Positions 32,558-43,609 of a stretch of DNA of 64,000 nt are shown one piece after another. The notes under the pieces were generated by a model. That model was not told where the DNA came from. It saw only the letters and a program-made list of their open reading frames with translations, and ran no database searches. Each line of letters opens with the position of its first letter. Positions within the stretch are counted from its first letter, which is position 1. Origin of the DNA: Gongronella butleri (taxonomy: Eukaryota; Mucoromycota; Mucoromycetes; Mucorales; Cunninghamellaceae); assembly GCA_025201375.1 (NCBI GenBank), contig JAIWZP010000010.1, forward strand, positions 186,001 through 250,000, written 5' to 3'. Both the position numbers and the translations under genes were made by a program.

Positions 32558-33557
32558 CTAGTACGGCGCGTAGTACATGCCACGGCCCCTACCTCTATTT
32601 TTTGTTTTTTTTCAGTAATCATGCTTCTTTTTTTTTTGGACGCGTTCACGCAAAACCGTCACGACGCGCTCGTTCCCCCAAGAAAAACTTACCGGCCGCG
32701 ATAGCCATAGCCAGGGTTGTGTCCATAGTAAGCGGGGGGAGGGCCACCATAGCCACCGCGGAAGCCGCCGCCGCCGCGTCCACGGCCACGTCCGCGCGCA
32801 AAACCAGGCACATTGGTGCGCTTGGGCGTCACCTTGAGCAAGCGACCACGGAACAAGCTCTCATTCAGAGCAACGGCATTGTTCACAAAGGCCGACTCGG
32901 CAAACTCAATGTACGCGTAACTGGAAAAAAAAAAGAAAAAAAAAAAACGGCACAAATGTCAGATTTTCGCCACATTGTCACATGATGGATGATGATGAAT
33001 GGGCTTTGTTTTTACCCTTTGGGATGGCCCGTGAATTTATCGCACAGGATGGTGACGCGGTTGATCGTGCCGCACGACTGGAAATGCGCCTGCAATTCCT
33101 CGGGCGTTGCGCCATAATCGACCTGGCCGACATAAACGGAGCGAGAATCGACCGTCTCCTTGTCTACAACGCAAAAGGACGGATGAGAACCATTTAGAAA
33201 ACAAACACATCAATGGCCATCAAAAAGCTTGATAATGGCCTATTTTTTTTTTCTTTACCATCTTCGGGCTGCGTGGGGTACATGTTCTTTTCGACCTCCG
33301 CTTGCATGTCGCGCAGCTTGGCCGCTTCGGATTCCATCTCCTGGACACGCGCCTTCATGGCCTCGAGTTCCTATGGGTGCGCAAAACCGGATGAGAAAAC
33401 GACAATCGTGGAAAAAATAAGATAAAAAACGAAAAGCACTCACCTTGTCGACTTCGCCTTCGTTGGCGGTGGTGACGGGCTCCTTTTGGATGACACCGTA
33501 GTTCTCGGTCTCGGCAGACGTGGATGGAGTCGTTTGTTTGGCTTCAGCGTCACTCAT
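32558..33557 (-). CDS. Pab2/PABPN1-like nuclear poly(A)-binding protein (copy 1)
   Basis: Nuclear poly(A)-binding protein acting in 3'-end processing and RNA decay. Exons 33557-33444, 33370-33259, 33163-33016, 32920-32693 and 32594-32558 give 212 aa. Layout: acidic/Thr-rich N-terminus, a coiled coil ([27 protein letters not shown], in two pieces, about 39-65), one RRM (about 80-155) with RNP2 VYVGQVDYG and RNP1 KGYAYIEF, and [20 protein letters not shown]. An RGG/Tyr-rich tail ([19 protein letters not shown]) likely to be Arg-methylated ends it. This order matches PABPN1 and fission yeast Pab2. A tandem paralog lies 360 bp upstream with the RRM exons cut at the same places. Confidence 0.92.
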
Positions 33558-33779
33558 GGTGGTGAAAAAGTGTGGGGGAAATATGAACAAAAGAAAGAAA
33601 AAGAGGGAGAGTAGAGTCCACAAAGGAGAAAAAAATTTTATTGCAGTGACGCTGGACGGGGAATGAAATCAAAAGAGAAAGTAGCCAATCATCATCGGCC
33701 TGTCGTCATGTGGAAATAATGGGTGAGAGTGCAAAAAAAGAACCAAAAGCCAAAAGTGCACGCTCCCGCCCGGCAACCG

Positions 33780-34764
33780 AAAAAGATCGTCCATTTAAAA
33801 CGTGCTAAAAGTCGTATCCCGACCGCGTAAAAAAATCAAAAATAAATGGTGAGCCGGGACGCGTCGAGTCGCATAAAAAAGCTCCCACCCAAAAAAATAA
33901 TCAAAATTGCCTCTTTTTTACCTGCCAGGCGCGCCGGGCGGCCCGACCTGAGGCTGGCCCACCTCAGGCATGTAGTACATGTACGGATAATACGGCGCCA
34001 TGTTCTTTGCGTACGTGTAGCCAGGCACATTCGTGCGTTTGGGCGTCACCTGAGCGATTTTTAGAAAAAAAAAAGATGCCACGTCAGACGCATCCAAAGA
34101 AGCCCCCCGTGGCTTCACACCATGACCTCACGCGCACAAATCTCACACCCACACGGCTCCTTGCATGGCTAGTGCATCCGATTCCTTTTTTTTAGGTGTT
34201 TTCCTTGCTTTTCAGCGTACTTTGATGTGACGACCGCGAAAAGGCGTCTGATTCAACGTCAATGCATGTGCGACCGACTCGGGATCCTTGAATTCAATAA
34301 AAGCGTATCTACAAAACGCCACCCATGAGCGCCAATGGCAAGCAAAAATCGCATGTTTTACCCTTTGGGGCGCCCTGTGCGTTTGTCCGATAAGATTGTC
34401 ACTCGATTGATGGCGCCACATGGTCGAAAGTGAGCCTGCAATTCCTCATTGGACGTCCCATAGTCGACCTGGCCCACGTAAATTGACCGAGCGTCGACCT
34501 CTGACCTGGCTAAAAGAATAAAATAAGAAAAAAAGGGAGGAAAAAAAACGTGAGCGGAATGAAACGGGCCGTCTATTTTTTTTTTTTTTCTCGTCAAGCA
34601 TACGCTGCGTCACGTAAGCGGCGCCGCCGTTGACCACAGGTGGGTAAAAGACCATGGGTTGTTGAGGCGAACCTGCCGGTCCTGACACTTGTTGTTGGTG
34701 CGGGTGTTGGTGCTGCTGTTGTGGTGTCGTTGGCGACGGCTGCTGTTGCTGTCCTTCGTACTAG

Positions 34765-34795
<31 letters not shown>

Positions 34796-34929
34796 CAAGA
34801 CAACGTGTGGTGACACGCCGTGGTCGTGGCTTTTTTAGCAAGAAAAAGGTGTGCGACTTTCTTTTTTACCATATGATACGGAGCAGACATGGGTGGGTAT
34901 TCATAGTATTGCGGATTCGCACTCTCCAT
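33780..34929 (-). CDS. Pab2/PABPN1-like RRM protein (copy 2), diverged N-terminus
   Basis: Exons 34929-34870, 34760-34604, 34509-34362, 34308-34221, 34049-33922 and a short last exon whose position is unclear. The RRM ([21 protein letters not shown], as two blocks; [18 protein letters not shown]) is close to copy 1, and the RRM exon is 148 nt in both genes with the same phases. The coiled-coil N-terminus of copy 1 is replaced by a Tyr/Pro/Gln-rich stretch ([10 protein letters not shown], then [13 protein letters not shown]). The tail keeps [27 protein letters not shown]. After GAPGR a GTAAAA donor follows; the final acceptor could be near 33875 (ending in IYF) or near 33790 (ending after a few residues). 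Probably a nuclear RNA-binding protein with altered partners. Confidence 0.82.
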
Positions 34930-36260
34930 AGTGTGTGTGATATGAAAAAAAATAAAAAGGACAAAGAAAAGAAGAAGCTTTTTTGTCACGCAGGGAAAAT
35001 AAAGCTCGCTCAAGCCCAACCTTCTTTTCTCACTGGATTCTTTTTTTCTCTTTTTTAATTTGAAACCTCGCCCTTTTCAAGTCACAATGGGCCCACTCAC
35101 TCTGCCTGTGGTGCGTGCGCGTGGCCACGCCAAAAAAAAAAAAAGCGTCTATTTGCTAGTTGCCTCTTGTTGGTTTACTTGTTCCAAGCCATTGTGTGCT
35201 TTCCGATGCCCATGTCGGCTATTGAAGGACCCAGAAAAAAAAACTGATTTACCTGGGCCATGTTGACCGTAAAAGAACCAAAGGATTAAAATTGCATCTT
35301 GGACTGACATGAATCCATCTATTTTTTTCACATCACCTCATGCGTCATGGGGGATGGAAAAGGGCCTACGTGGCTTGCCGTCCCATTTAGGATCACCTCT
35401 AAGCCAATAAAAGCCGCTTCACAATGCCTGCATCACGGTTTCATCAAAAGATGAAGTGAAAAAAATGACAAACACGCGTCGTTTCCATTTTCATGCGCAT
35501 AAAAGTGGAGCTTGAAAAAAAACACGCGCAACTTTGCACAGCCTCAGCACGCGGCACAAGCGAGTAAAAACGCGCTCGAAATCGTGTTTTACGCGCTATT
35601 GCGGCCAAAATGACCATTTTGCATGCAGAAACTCAGTAAAAAGGGAGTCATTTGCCGTCGCGAACGTGGGATAGCATGGGGGGGAAATGGACGCTTTCCT
35701 AACAAGCGGGTCTCCTTGCCACACACATTCAAGATCGCGCGCTATGATTGGCTAAAATTTCTCATTTCCGCCAAAAAGGCGCGTGTAAAAAAGTCATCCG
35801 GGTGACGACCGACCCAGGCGGCCTCACCATGCCCTTGTTTTCAATGCCCTGCTGCGTCCTCAATGAATCTGGAACACGCTTGTTGCTCCTCGGAACCGTG
35901 GTTGGGATGAAGAAATGGGGGCTCACCACGCCAATTAGCCAAAAGATGAAAAAACGACTAGGCAACAAGCACAATCGCGCTTGACCAAACATGGAATTTA
36001 AGTTAGCCGCGCCCAATTGTGCCACGCAACGCCGACAAAGCTTAGTTTATGTTGGCCTCCAGCTGTCAAACCCTGTCGTCAGACCCCCTTTTTCCCATTT
36101 GCCGCATTACGTTGCCAATTGGCACACGAAAAAAGACAAGACCGGGGGGCGCAAAGGCATCTTTTTCACCCCGAATCCAAGTTTTTTTATACACACGTTG
36201 TTTTATTTTAGCAGGGGATGTCTATGATACATGAAATGGGATTCACCCTCGATGCAGCGC
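34930..36260. other. Gene-free intergenic region
   Basis: Between the start of the second Pab2-like gene and the stop of RidA, both on the minus strand. I see no conserved coding sequence. Frames at 35748-36025 are short and lack splice or family support. Poly-A/T tracts near 34780 and 35130 and several CCAAT/ATTGG words occur. The promoter of the Pab2-like gene should lie just above 34929, and the 3' UTR of RidA just below 36261. Confidence 0.4.
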
Positions 36261-36774
36261 TTATTGGGCGGCAATGCACTCGATTTCGACCAAGCAGTCC
36301 AAAGGAAGACGAGCGACCTCGACGCAGGTGCGAGTGGGCTTGGGATCAGGGAAGTAAGTCTATGGCGGGGAGAGCAAAAAAATAAAAAAATGAGCTCATC
36401 GTGCCATTTTTTTTCTCTTGTCCATTTTTCTTCTCGTCCATTTTTTTTCCATTTTTCTCCCATTTTTAACTTACAGCATAGACCTCGTTGATGGCCTTGA
36501 AGTCTTCCATGTTCTTGATAAAGACATTGACCTTGAGGACCTTGGCCATGGAGGAGCCGGCATCTTCCAAGAGACCAGAGATGTTCTTGAGGACTTGGTG
36601 GGTCTGAGCCTGGACGTCCTTTTCCTTGATACCGACGTGGTTGCCTTGGGGATCCACGGGGCAGGTGCCGGACAAGAAGATCAAGCCGTTGAACTTGATG
36701 GCCTGGCTGTAGGGGGCGCCAATGGGGGCGGTCTTGGTAGAGGAAACAGCAATCTTTTCACCGGGGGCAGACAT
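36261..36774 (-). CDS. RidA family enamine/imine deaminase (HMF1/MMF1-like)
   Basis: Hydrolyses reactive enamines/imines such as 2-aminoacrylate released by PLP-dependent dehydratases. Exons 36774-36475 and 36359-36261 give 132 aa, normal for the family. Visible motifs are APIGAPYSQAIKFNGLIFLSG (in two parts), the CPVDPQG and QAQTHQVLKNI helix, LLEDAGSS, KVNVFIKNMEDF, and the C-terminal PTRTCVEVARLPLDCLVEIE. The latter holds the catalytic Arg (TRTCVEVARLP) and Glu. No mitochondrial targeting sequence is obvious, so it is probably cytosolic like Hmf1. It shares a 360 bp divergent promoter region with the D-serine dehydratase, whose reaction makes the RidA substrate. Confidence 0.94.
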
Positions 36775-37134
36775 GATTCTTGGATTTGTTTTGGTTTTTT
36801 TGGAGTAAATAAAAAAGAAAAGAGAAAAGAAAAAGATGAAAAATTAGAAATAGCGCGTCTTATATAATCAAAAAGATGGGGTCCAAGATCAATCAGCAAT
36901 TAAAATTTACCCACACTCACACGCCCCGCTATATCGGCAAACCTTGTTTTCCCTTGAATTTTCCGTGTCGTCAGGCCGTTCAGGATCAGAGGCGCCGCTC
37001 AAAGTGGGAAGAAAAAGGCGGGGTCTTGATTTTTTATCGCACCATCTTCAATTTTTTACTTTTTTCCCCCACCTTTTTTTTAATTCTTTTTTTCTTTCTT
37101 TTTCACCCTCTTCCGCACTTTTTCCAAGTCTAAA
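36775..37134. promoter_or_regulatory. Shared divergent promoter region of RidA and D-serine dehydratase
   Basis: A 360 bp gap between two divergent ATGs. It has a T-rich run just before the plus-strand ATG (about 37050-37130), an A-rich run before the minus-strand ATG (about 36785-36850), and a TATATAAT-like word at 36858-36866. Coregulation of the two genes is inferred from the layout. Confidence 0.5.
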
Positions 37135-38551
37135 ATGACCTTTGCCCTGCCCCCTCAAACTATCACGCCTTTGCTTGCTCAAGGATTTTCCGTGCCTGAC
37201 AAAAAGGCCCTGACAGACTATTATGTTGGCAAGTCACTCAACGAGGTGCGCACGCCGCGTCTAGTGGTGGACCGCGCGGTCGTCGAGAACAATTGCAAGC
37301 GTCTTGGTGAAATTGCCAGCAAGCAGCATGTTAAGGTGCGTGTGCACGTCAAGACCCACAAGACCATTGAAGCCTCGGCCATTGAGCTTCAGGCGGCGCA
37401 GACGGATGCCATTGTCGTGTCCACCGTCGCGGAAGCCTATTACATGATCCAATCGTCCCTGGTCAAAGATGGTCTCCTCAAGGATGTCTTGCTTGGCCTG
37501 CCCATCAGCCCCGACAAGTTTGACGATCTGTTTGTCTTGATGGACCAGGTCGACACGCTCTCCATCTTCATTGGTAAGAGTTGAAGAAGGGAAAAGGGAG
37601 GGAGGGAGGGAGAGAGAAAGAAAAATCGGTTCTTGACAGGTCGTTGATGATTTTTTTTATTTTTGGTAACAGATCACAATCAAACGTTGGATGCCCTGGA
37701 TGCCTACTACCGCAAGCGATTTGGCGACGACAACAGCGTCAAGATCAACGCGTTTATGAAGGTCGAATGTGGCAATGCGTAAGTCAAAATTGAAAAACAC
37801 GCGCTCATTTGTGATCTGACGCGCTCCTTTTTTATTTATCTCATTTAGTCGCGCTGGTGCGGCGATTCACAATGACGAGTCGTTGGAATTGGCGCGTCGC
37901 CTCGTTTCTTGCCCTTATATCCATGTGCGCGGTCTGTACACGCACGCGGGTCACTCTTATGCGTGCAATGACACATCGTCTGCCGTGGCTTACTTGCAGG
38001 CGGAGCGTGACGCGGCTGTGAATTATCGCGACTACCTCAAGCAGAATGGCGTGGACATTGCGCAATGCTCCATTGGTGCGACGCCCACGGTGATGGCCGC
38101 CGGTTTGGCGGATCCATCTGTTTTGGACGGGATCACCGAGTTGCACGCCGGCGCATTCGCGTTCAATGACCGTCAGCAGATGGCCACGTCGCTGGCCACC
38201 ACAGACGATGTCGCCATCACGGTTGTCAGCCGCGTCGCGTCGCGCTACCCCGAGCGCGGCTCAATTCTCTTGGATGCGGGCGCCCTCGCCTTTTCAAAGG
38301 ATCCCTCGCCGCAGGGCGGCTTTGGCGAAATTGTCGGACGTGAACACTGGAAATTGAACAAGATCTCGCAGGAACACGGCATTGTGACCGAGGTGCCACT
38401 CGAAGATTACAAGGATGCGCCTGTTGGCAAGCTTTTCCACGTGCGCCCCAACCACTGCTGCTTGACGGCCGCCTGCTACGAGTTTTTCTTGGTCGTTGAA
38501 AAGGGTGGCGATACCATCGTCGACGTCTGGGTCCCTGTCCGCGGCTGGTAG
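37135..38551 (+). CDS. D-serine dehydratase, DSD1 type (PLP- and zinc-dependent, fold III)
   Basis: Converts D-serine (and often D-threonine) to pyruvate/2-oxobutyrate plus ammonia through an aminoacrylate. Exons 37135-37573, 37673-37778 and 37849-38551 give 415 aa. The alanine-racemase-like barrel starts at TPRLVVDRAVVENNCKR, with the PLP lysine in VRVHVKTHKTIEA (about residue 80). Later come KVECGNARAG, VRGLYTHAGHSY, CSIGATPT and ELHAGAFAFND. The C-terminal domain has DAGALAFSKD and the zinc pair His/Cys in VRPNHCCLT, as in chicken and yeast D-serine dehydratase. D-threonine aldolase is the alternative in this superfamily, but the PNHxC zinc site favours dehydratase. The neighbours RidA and amidohydrolase fit D-amino-acid breakdown. 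Confidence 0.9.
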
Positions 38552-38761
38552 AGATTGTATAAAAAAACATCGAAAATAAACGAAATTGTGCCATAGATTT
38601 TCTTCCAAATTTGCTCTTGCTGAGTCATTGCATCCAACTGTAGCACAAAATGCCCAAAAAAAAAAAAGGGACGCAGATAGAGCGGTGGTGATACGGGCAA
38701 AGACGTGATTATCGTGATAAAAGTACAGAATTTCTTTATATTTTTATTTTACAAAGCGAAT

Positions 38762-40322
38762 TTAGCAACACTCCTCACGCTCGGCCATGGCGGCGACCGT
38801 GGCCAAGTCGCGGACAACCCAAGGATGGGGGGCCGACTCCTTGGAAGGTGTCAAAATGGCACCATTGACCATAGTCAGCGTGTTGACAAGCATCTTGTTG
38901 GTGGTGCGCTCGACATTGGCAGCGTCGCGCAAGGTATACGAGCCCTCCTCGAGCTTAAAGCAGGCAATGTCGGCCGGGCATCCGGCCTTAAGCACACCCA
39001 ATTGCGGCTCATTGAGAATTTGCGCAGGCGCATACGTCGCCTTGGCAATCACCTGCGCCAGTGGCAAGCCCATGTACAAATATTTGGACAGGGTCGTCGG
39101 CAGGTCATACACGTTCACGGACCGTGAGACTGGGGAAAAAAAAAAGTAAAAAGGAGGATGAGAAAAAAAGTCAACCCAAAAAAAAAAACCATTCGCATGA
39201 GAAAGGCACACACGCGGCATTCCCCGCCCCTCCGCGCCACGTTTTTTTTTTTTTTTTTGTCTCTTTTTCTCTTACTCTGGTGCAAATCGCTGCTAAGGAC
39301 GTCGGGAAGCGCGTCATTTCGCGCCATTGCTTCTGCCGAGCTGAAATTGAAGCTGCCCGTGCCATGGCCGAGGTCCAGGACCACGCCCTGTTCCTTCAGT
39401 TGCTGGTAGATGGGGAGCAAGCCGCCATTGTCGTCCACAAGGCGATTGGACAGGCCAGTGCAGCAATGCGTGAGAATGTCGCCCTTTTTGAGGTACGGCA
39501 GGAGATCGGCCATGTGGGGCGGTGCCAGACCAATGTGGATCATGACGGGCAATCCCGTGCGGTCGCCCAGCTCGCGCGCGCGCTGGATCCCACGCAAACC
39601 CGTGTTGTTTGTCGCGTCGCGGTCCATGCGCACCTTGATACCCTTAATCCGGTCACGGTTCGCCTCAATCGTCGCCGCAGCCATGTCCACATCCACCATC
39701 TCGTCGTGCGTCAATTCAAACGTACGCCCCGTCAGACCAAGCGCACTCACATGCAACAGCGAGAAAATACGAACCTGCGCACGATCAATGATGTGGCGAC
39801 GAAAGCCAGGGAATGTATACGCGCCAGCACTGCCCGCGTCCACCCAAGTCTATGGCATAGAAGAAAAAATAGATGACCCAAAGAAAAGGTGAGATATGGC
39901 CAAAGAGTAAAAAAAAAATCACTGTTTTTCATTCCCCCCCTTACCGTGACACCTGTAGAGGCGCCAATGGGCTCTGCCTCAATGCCCCAGTAAGTGGAGC
40001 CCCAATACACGTGGGTATGCATGTCGATCAAGCCAGGGGACACGTATTGGCCCGTGGCATCGATGATGCGGCAGGTTGACGCATTGGCAATGGCCAAATC
40101 GGGCCCAATGGCCGCCACCTTGCCATCACGAATGGCCACGTCCGCTTTGACCTCCACTTGCTTCTCGGTGTCAATGACTGTGCCGTTCTTGATTACCGTG
40201 TCGTACTCTATAAACGAAAAAAGAAAAAAATGAAGAAAATGAGAAAATGCTGGCGGGCTGCGGCGGCTCCAATGGAGTTGACAAGGCTTTTTACCTTGCG
40301 ATGTGTTGTTGTCCGTCAGCAT
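38762..40322 (-). CDS. Dihydroorotase-like metal-dependent amidohydrolase
   Basis: Amidohydrolase-superfamily enzyme of the deacetylase/EF_0837-like group. Exons 40322-40295 (28 nt), 40207-39945, 39849-39276 and 39129-38762 give 410 aa. The N-terminal strand YDTVIKNGTVIDTEKQ and the metal motif PGLIDMHTHVYWGS (HxH) are clear. Later come TWVDAGSAGAYTF, the bridging lysine in GIKVRMDRD, His in MIHIGLAPP, His in DILTHCC, DLGHGTGSF and the metal Asp in SSDLHQ. AGCPADIACF precedes the C-terminus. Substrate unknown; relatives act on N-acyl or cyclic amides, and bacterial members often sit beside PLP enzymes. It ends 210 bp from the D-serine dehydratase stop, convergent. No targeting signal seen. 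Confidence 0.88.
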
Positions 40323-41771
40323 GCTATTAATTTTTTTTTTATCTCTTGTCGATGGAAAAAGAAGAAGAAAAAAAGACGCTTGTAACGCGAAAAAAAACTT
40401 ATCATGACGGATTACATAAAGACCCTGTTTTGCGCGCCTTGTGATTCCCACACTGGGATGCCAGAGCGATAAAATCTCCTTGTGACACAAGAGCCTATTT
40501 GCATAAACGGCGGGGTGCGCGATTTTGATTGGTTTTTGGCCAGGGCTTTCAGTCTAGCAACCCAGACCAGCGGAATTGGTACCTTGACCTGGGATTTTTG
40601 GCCGAATTGGCGGGTGCGCACGACGCTAATGGGTTGCTGGGATGAATGGTTGTGGCATGATGTTTTGATGTTTTGACAGGTGGGACAACCTTGGACGGAA
40701 AATAATTCATCTCGCGCTTGGAAGAAAAGAAGAAAAAAAAAAAGAGTGGGGTAATTTGGGGGAGGTGGGGGTGATGCACGGCTACTTTTTCAGTGTGCTG
40801 CATGTTATGGATGACATGCAGGTGGTGGATGTGCCCATGCCAACATCCTTTTTGCCACCCAATGGCTGGTCCCATTCGTGCATGACAGCCCCTAACCCAC
40901 CGAATGTCATTTTTTAGTTCACGGGCAATCCTCCTCGCCTCATTTCAATGCGCGGGATGGCAACGGAGGTGCATCAAAAGCAACAAGAAAACGAAAAAAA
41001 GCATCATGCAGTGGGAAGGAACTTGGTAACATGGCTAATTTGCTGCACAATGAAAGCCATGCTCTCTTTTTTTTCATTTTGGCGCGCGACAATCACGACC
41101 TGTCATTGGTCCAATGGATTTCCGTCTCCCTCTCTGTACAGCACGACACGAAACGATGTGAGGTATTTCTCATTGTTGGGCTCTCCCGGGGGCACACACC
41201 CCTAAATATGCTAGTCTCCCTGATTTTTTTTGGGTCCAACGTGCTAAATTCTTGAGCCATTGATTAAAATTAGGGAGCTCTGGGCGGCTTTGAAAGGCAC
41301 TATGGCACGGTGTCGTGGGACGAAATCAAGTGGAAACAAAGAGAAATGGGATGCGAGAACAATGAAAAAGGAAAACGACAATGAGGAGCATCGCCCGTTT
41401 TGATGCTCGAGTGCGTCGATTTTTTTTTTTTTTTTTTTGTTTGACGTCTGGGCTCCAATTGCCCGTGGAGACAAGAGTGCTGCATGATCACTCCTTTTTT
41501 TACATTTCTTTCTGTTCCACTTTTTCTTCTTTTTACAAAAAGGCACCACTCCTCCCATTATTCTGTACGCTTGCTATTTGTTTTTTGAGTTTCTGTGCCA
41601 ATTACTTTGAGAACGGACCCTTCATGGTAAAAACAAAAAAAAAACAACAATGACGACGAGAATTACCTAAAATGACGGGCGCGATATGCTCCCATGGGCG
41701 CGCGTAAAAAAATTAAAAAGAAAAAATCGTTGATAGATTGTGTTTTTTTTTTCTACCCTTAGACGCAACCG
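40323..41771. other. Gene-free intergenic region with a probable 5' UTR intron
   Basis: Between the amidohydrolase start (-) and the tail-anchored protein start (+). No conserved coding frame. A GTAAAA donor at about 41626-41633 and a T-rich acceptor (CTACCCTTAG, ending 41761) just before the ATG at 41772 suggest a non-coding or short first exon. T tracts occur at about 41420-41440 and 41740-41753. Confidence 0.4.
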
Positions 41772-42806
41772 ATGCCTCCTCACACGGCGCTACCGACCCC
41801 ACTGTCGGCGTCGCACTATCTTCGCCTTCAAAAGAACCTATTATGTACGCAAGACGACGACGATGACGAGCAACAGCGCCTGGATCGCATCTCCGGGATG
41901 TTGTGCACGCTGATCCATGAGGCACACGCTGCCATCCTGCACCAGCCGGTGCTTGACGACGTAACAGCCGACCCATTGGACGCGGACATGGCCACGCCAC
42001 GCGCCTCCGAGGCCGATGACGATGAGGATTTGCACGAAAAGGCGTTTTTTGACCCGCGCACCGTGGCGGCAGCCGTCGCCTCTTTGCCGACACCGCGCCA
42101 TTCGTTCACATCAGCATCCCCAGCACCAGACCCACCTGGGAAACCGCGGAAAAGGTCGCGTCTGCCGCGGCCAAAGCCGATTGCCAAGAAAAAGGATGAA
42201 ACACCGTATCCGAGTGTGTCTGCGTCACTTGTCGTGCCCATGGACACAAGCAACGAGCGAAACGCGTGCAAGCCGCGACGACTGTCGACGTCGTCAACAT
42301 GGTCGCTGTCGTCGGGGTCGTCATCGACGGCCAGCCTTCTTTCCGATGGCCTGTTTTCGCCCACCGAAGATGACCACCTGACACACGCGTCGGCAGAGTC
42401 ACCCCCGTGCTTCCGACGACACGTCGCCGCGTCACCTACAACCGACGATGATCCGATCCTGTCATCCATCGAACGTCTCGACACATCACTCGCCCTCGTC
42501 GACTCGCTCTATAGAGATTTGGCCAATCGAAGGCAAATCCATGGCCAACCACTACCCAAAGATGTAACAAACTTGCCGCCTTCCTTGCCATTGTCACTGT
42601 CATCTTCGGCATCGTCATCCATTTCTTCGTCTTCCGATCATTCATCTAGTTTAGCACAGCCAATGGCTCCGTCCGATGCTTTTTCCTTGGTCTCCCCTCC
42701 ACCATCCGGCAAGGCGGCGGCTTCCGGGCCAGGATGGATGTCCATTTCCATTCTCGTCGCTTTGTTTGGCTTCATTGTTTACTCGTTTCTGCCCAATGCC
42801 TGGTAA
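41772..42806 (+). CDS. Probable tail-anchored membrane protein, unknown function
   Basis: One open exon of 344 aa from MPPHTALPTPLSASHYLRL to a TAA. Residues about 15-65 look helical (QQRLDRISGMLCTLIHEAHAAI, in two parts), with an acidic run DDDDDE. About 90-320 is Ser/Pro-rich, with a basic patch (KPRKRSRLPRPKPIAKKK, about 140-157) and long Ser runs. A second short helix, SSIERLDTSLALVDSLYRDLA (two parts), lies near 245. The protein ends with a single hydrophobic segment (WMSISILVALFGFIVYSFL) four residues from the C-terminus, the classic tail-anchor layout (ER, mitochondrial outer or peroxisomal membrane). I recognise no family. The ATG follows directly after a T-rich acceptor. Confidence 0.75.
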   Translation: MPPHTALPTPLSASHYLRLQKNLLCTQDDDDDEQQRLDRISGMLCTLIHEAHAAILHQPVLDDVTADPLDADMATPRASEADDDEDLHEKAFFDPRTVAAAVASLPTPRHSFTSASPAPDPPGKPRKRSRLPRPKPIAKKKDETPYPSVSASLVVPMDTSNERNACKPRRLSTSSTWSLSSGSSSTASLLSDGLFSPTEDDHLTHASAESPPCFRRHVAASPTTDDDPILSSIERLDTSLALVDSLYRDLANRRQIHGQPLPKDVTNLPPSLPLSLSSSASSSISSSSDHSSSLAQPMAPSDAFSLVSPPPSGKAAASGPGWMSISILVALFGFIVYSFLPNAW

Positions 42807-43261
42807 CGCCACCTCCCGTGCCCCGCATCGCTCGATTTTCTCTCTATTTTTTTTATTTTTGTTTGCACGTGTAGCACTATCCTTGTAAATAGCATACCCA
42901 TGGGCCTTTTTCTTGCGTTCTCCACTTTTTTTTTTTTTTTGTCGGCATCATCCCTTGATTTTTGTAAATTTTATTTTCACTTTGAATAAAGGAAGCATTG
43001 CATCCCCCCTGTGTCATGAAAAACCCCAACGAGCCAGAAAAGCGAGCGATCAAAGCGTGGTCAGGGGCACAAAAATAGCAAAATTAAATTGTCTGACGCA
43101 CCCACCATGCATAAATTGCTTTTTTTTTATTATTTCGTTGCTTTTCTCGGCGGCGCGCACGCGGCCGACAGGCACAAAAGGGAACCCATTGGAGCGCGCG
43201 CGGCGGGGTGTTGCATTGTCGGTTTCATGCGTAGAAAAATGAAAAAGGAGGGGGGGGGAAT
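42807..43261. other. Intergenic region between convergent genes
   Basis: Holds the 3' UTRs of the tail-anchored protein gene (+) and the NIT1-type amidase (-). An AATAAA occurs near 42984, as a likely plus-strand polyadenylation signal. Otherwise T tracts and nothing else definite. Confidence 0.4.
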
Positions 43262-43577
43262 CTAATAGACATCAGGGCGACGATGCGTCATGACCGGCAT
43301 TTCCATACGAATCCTGCGCAGGTAATCGAGGTCAATGGTTGCCACGGCAACGTCCTCGACGGCGTCCGAGCATTGGCTCACCACGGTGCCCCAAGGATCC
43401 ACGATCTACGAGTCAAAATTTAGGGAAAAAGAAAAAAATGTGTCTTTTGCCCATTTCTTACCATGGCATGGCCATAGCTCGCACGCTTGGCATTGTGCTG
43501 CCCCGTCTGTGCTGCAGCCATGACATAACATTGCGTCTCAATGGCACGTGCACGCAGCAATGGCTCTGGAATAAAAG

Positions 43578-43609
<32 letters not shown>

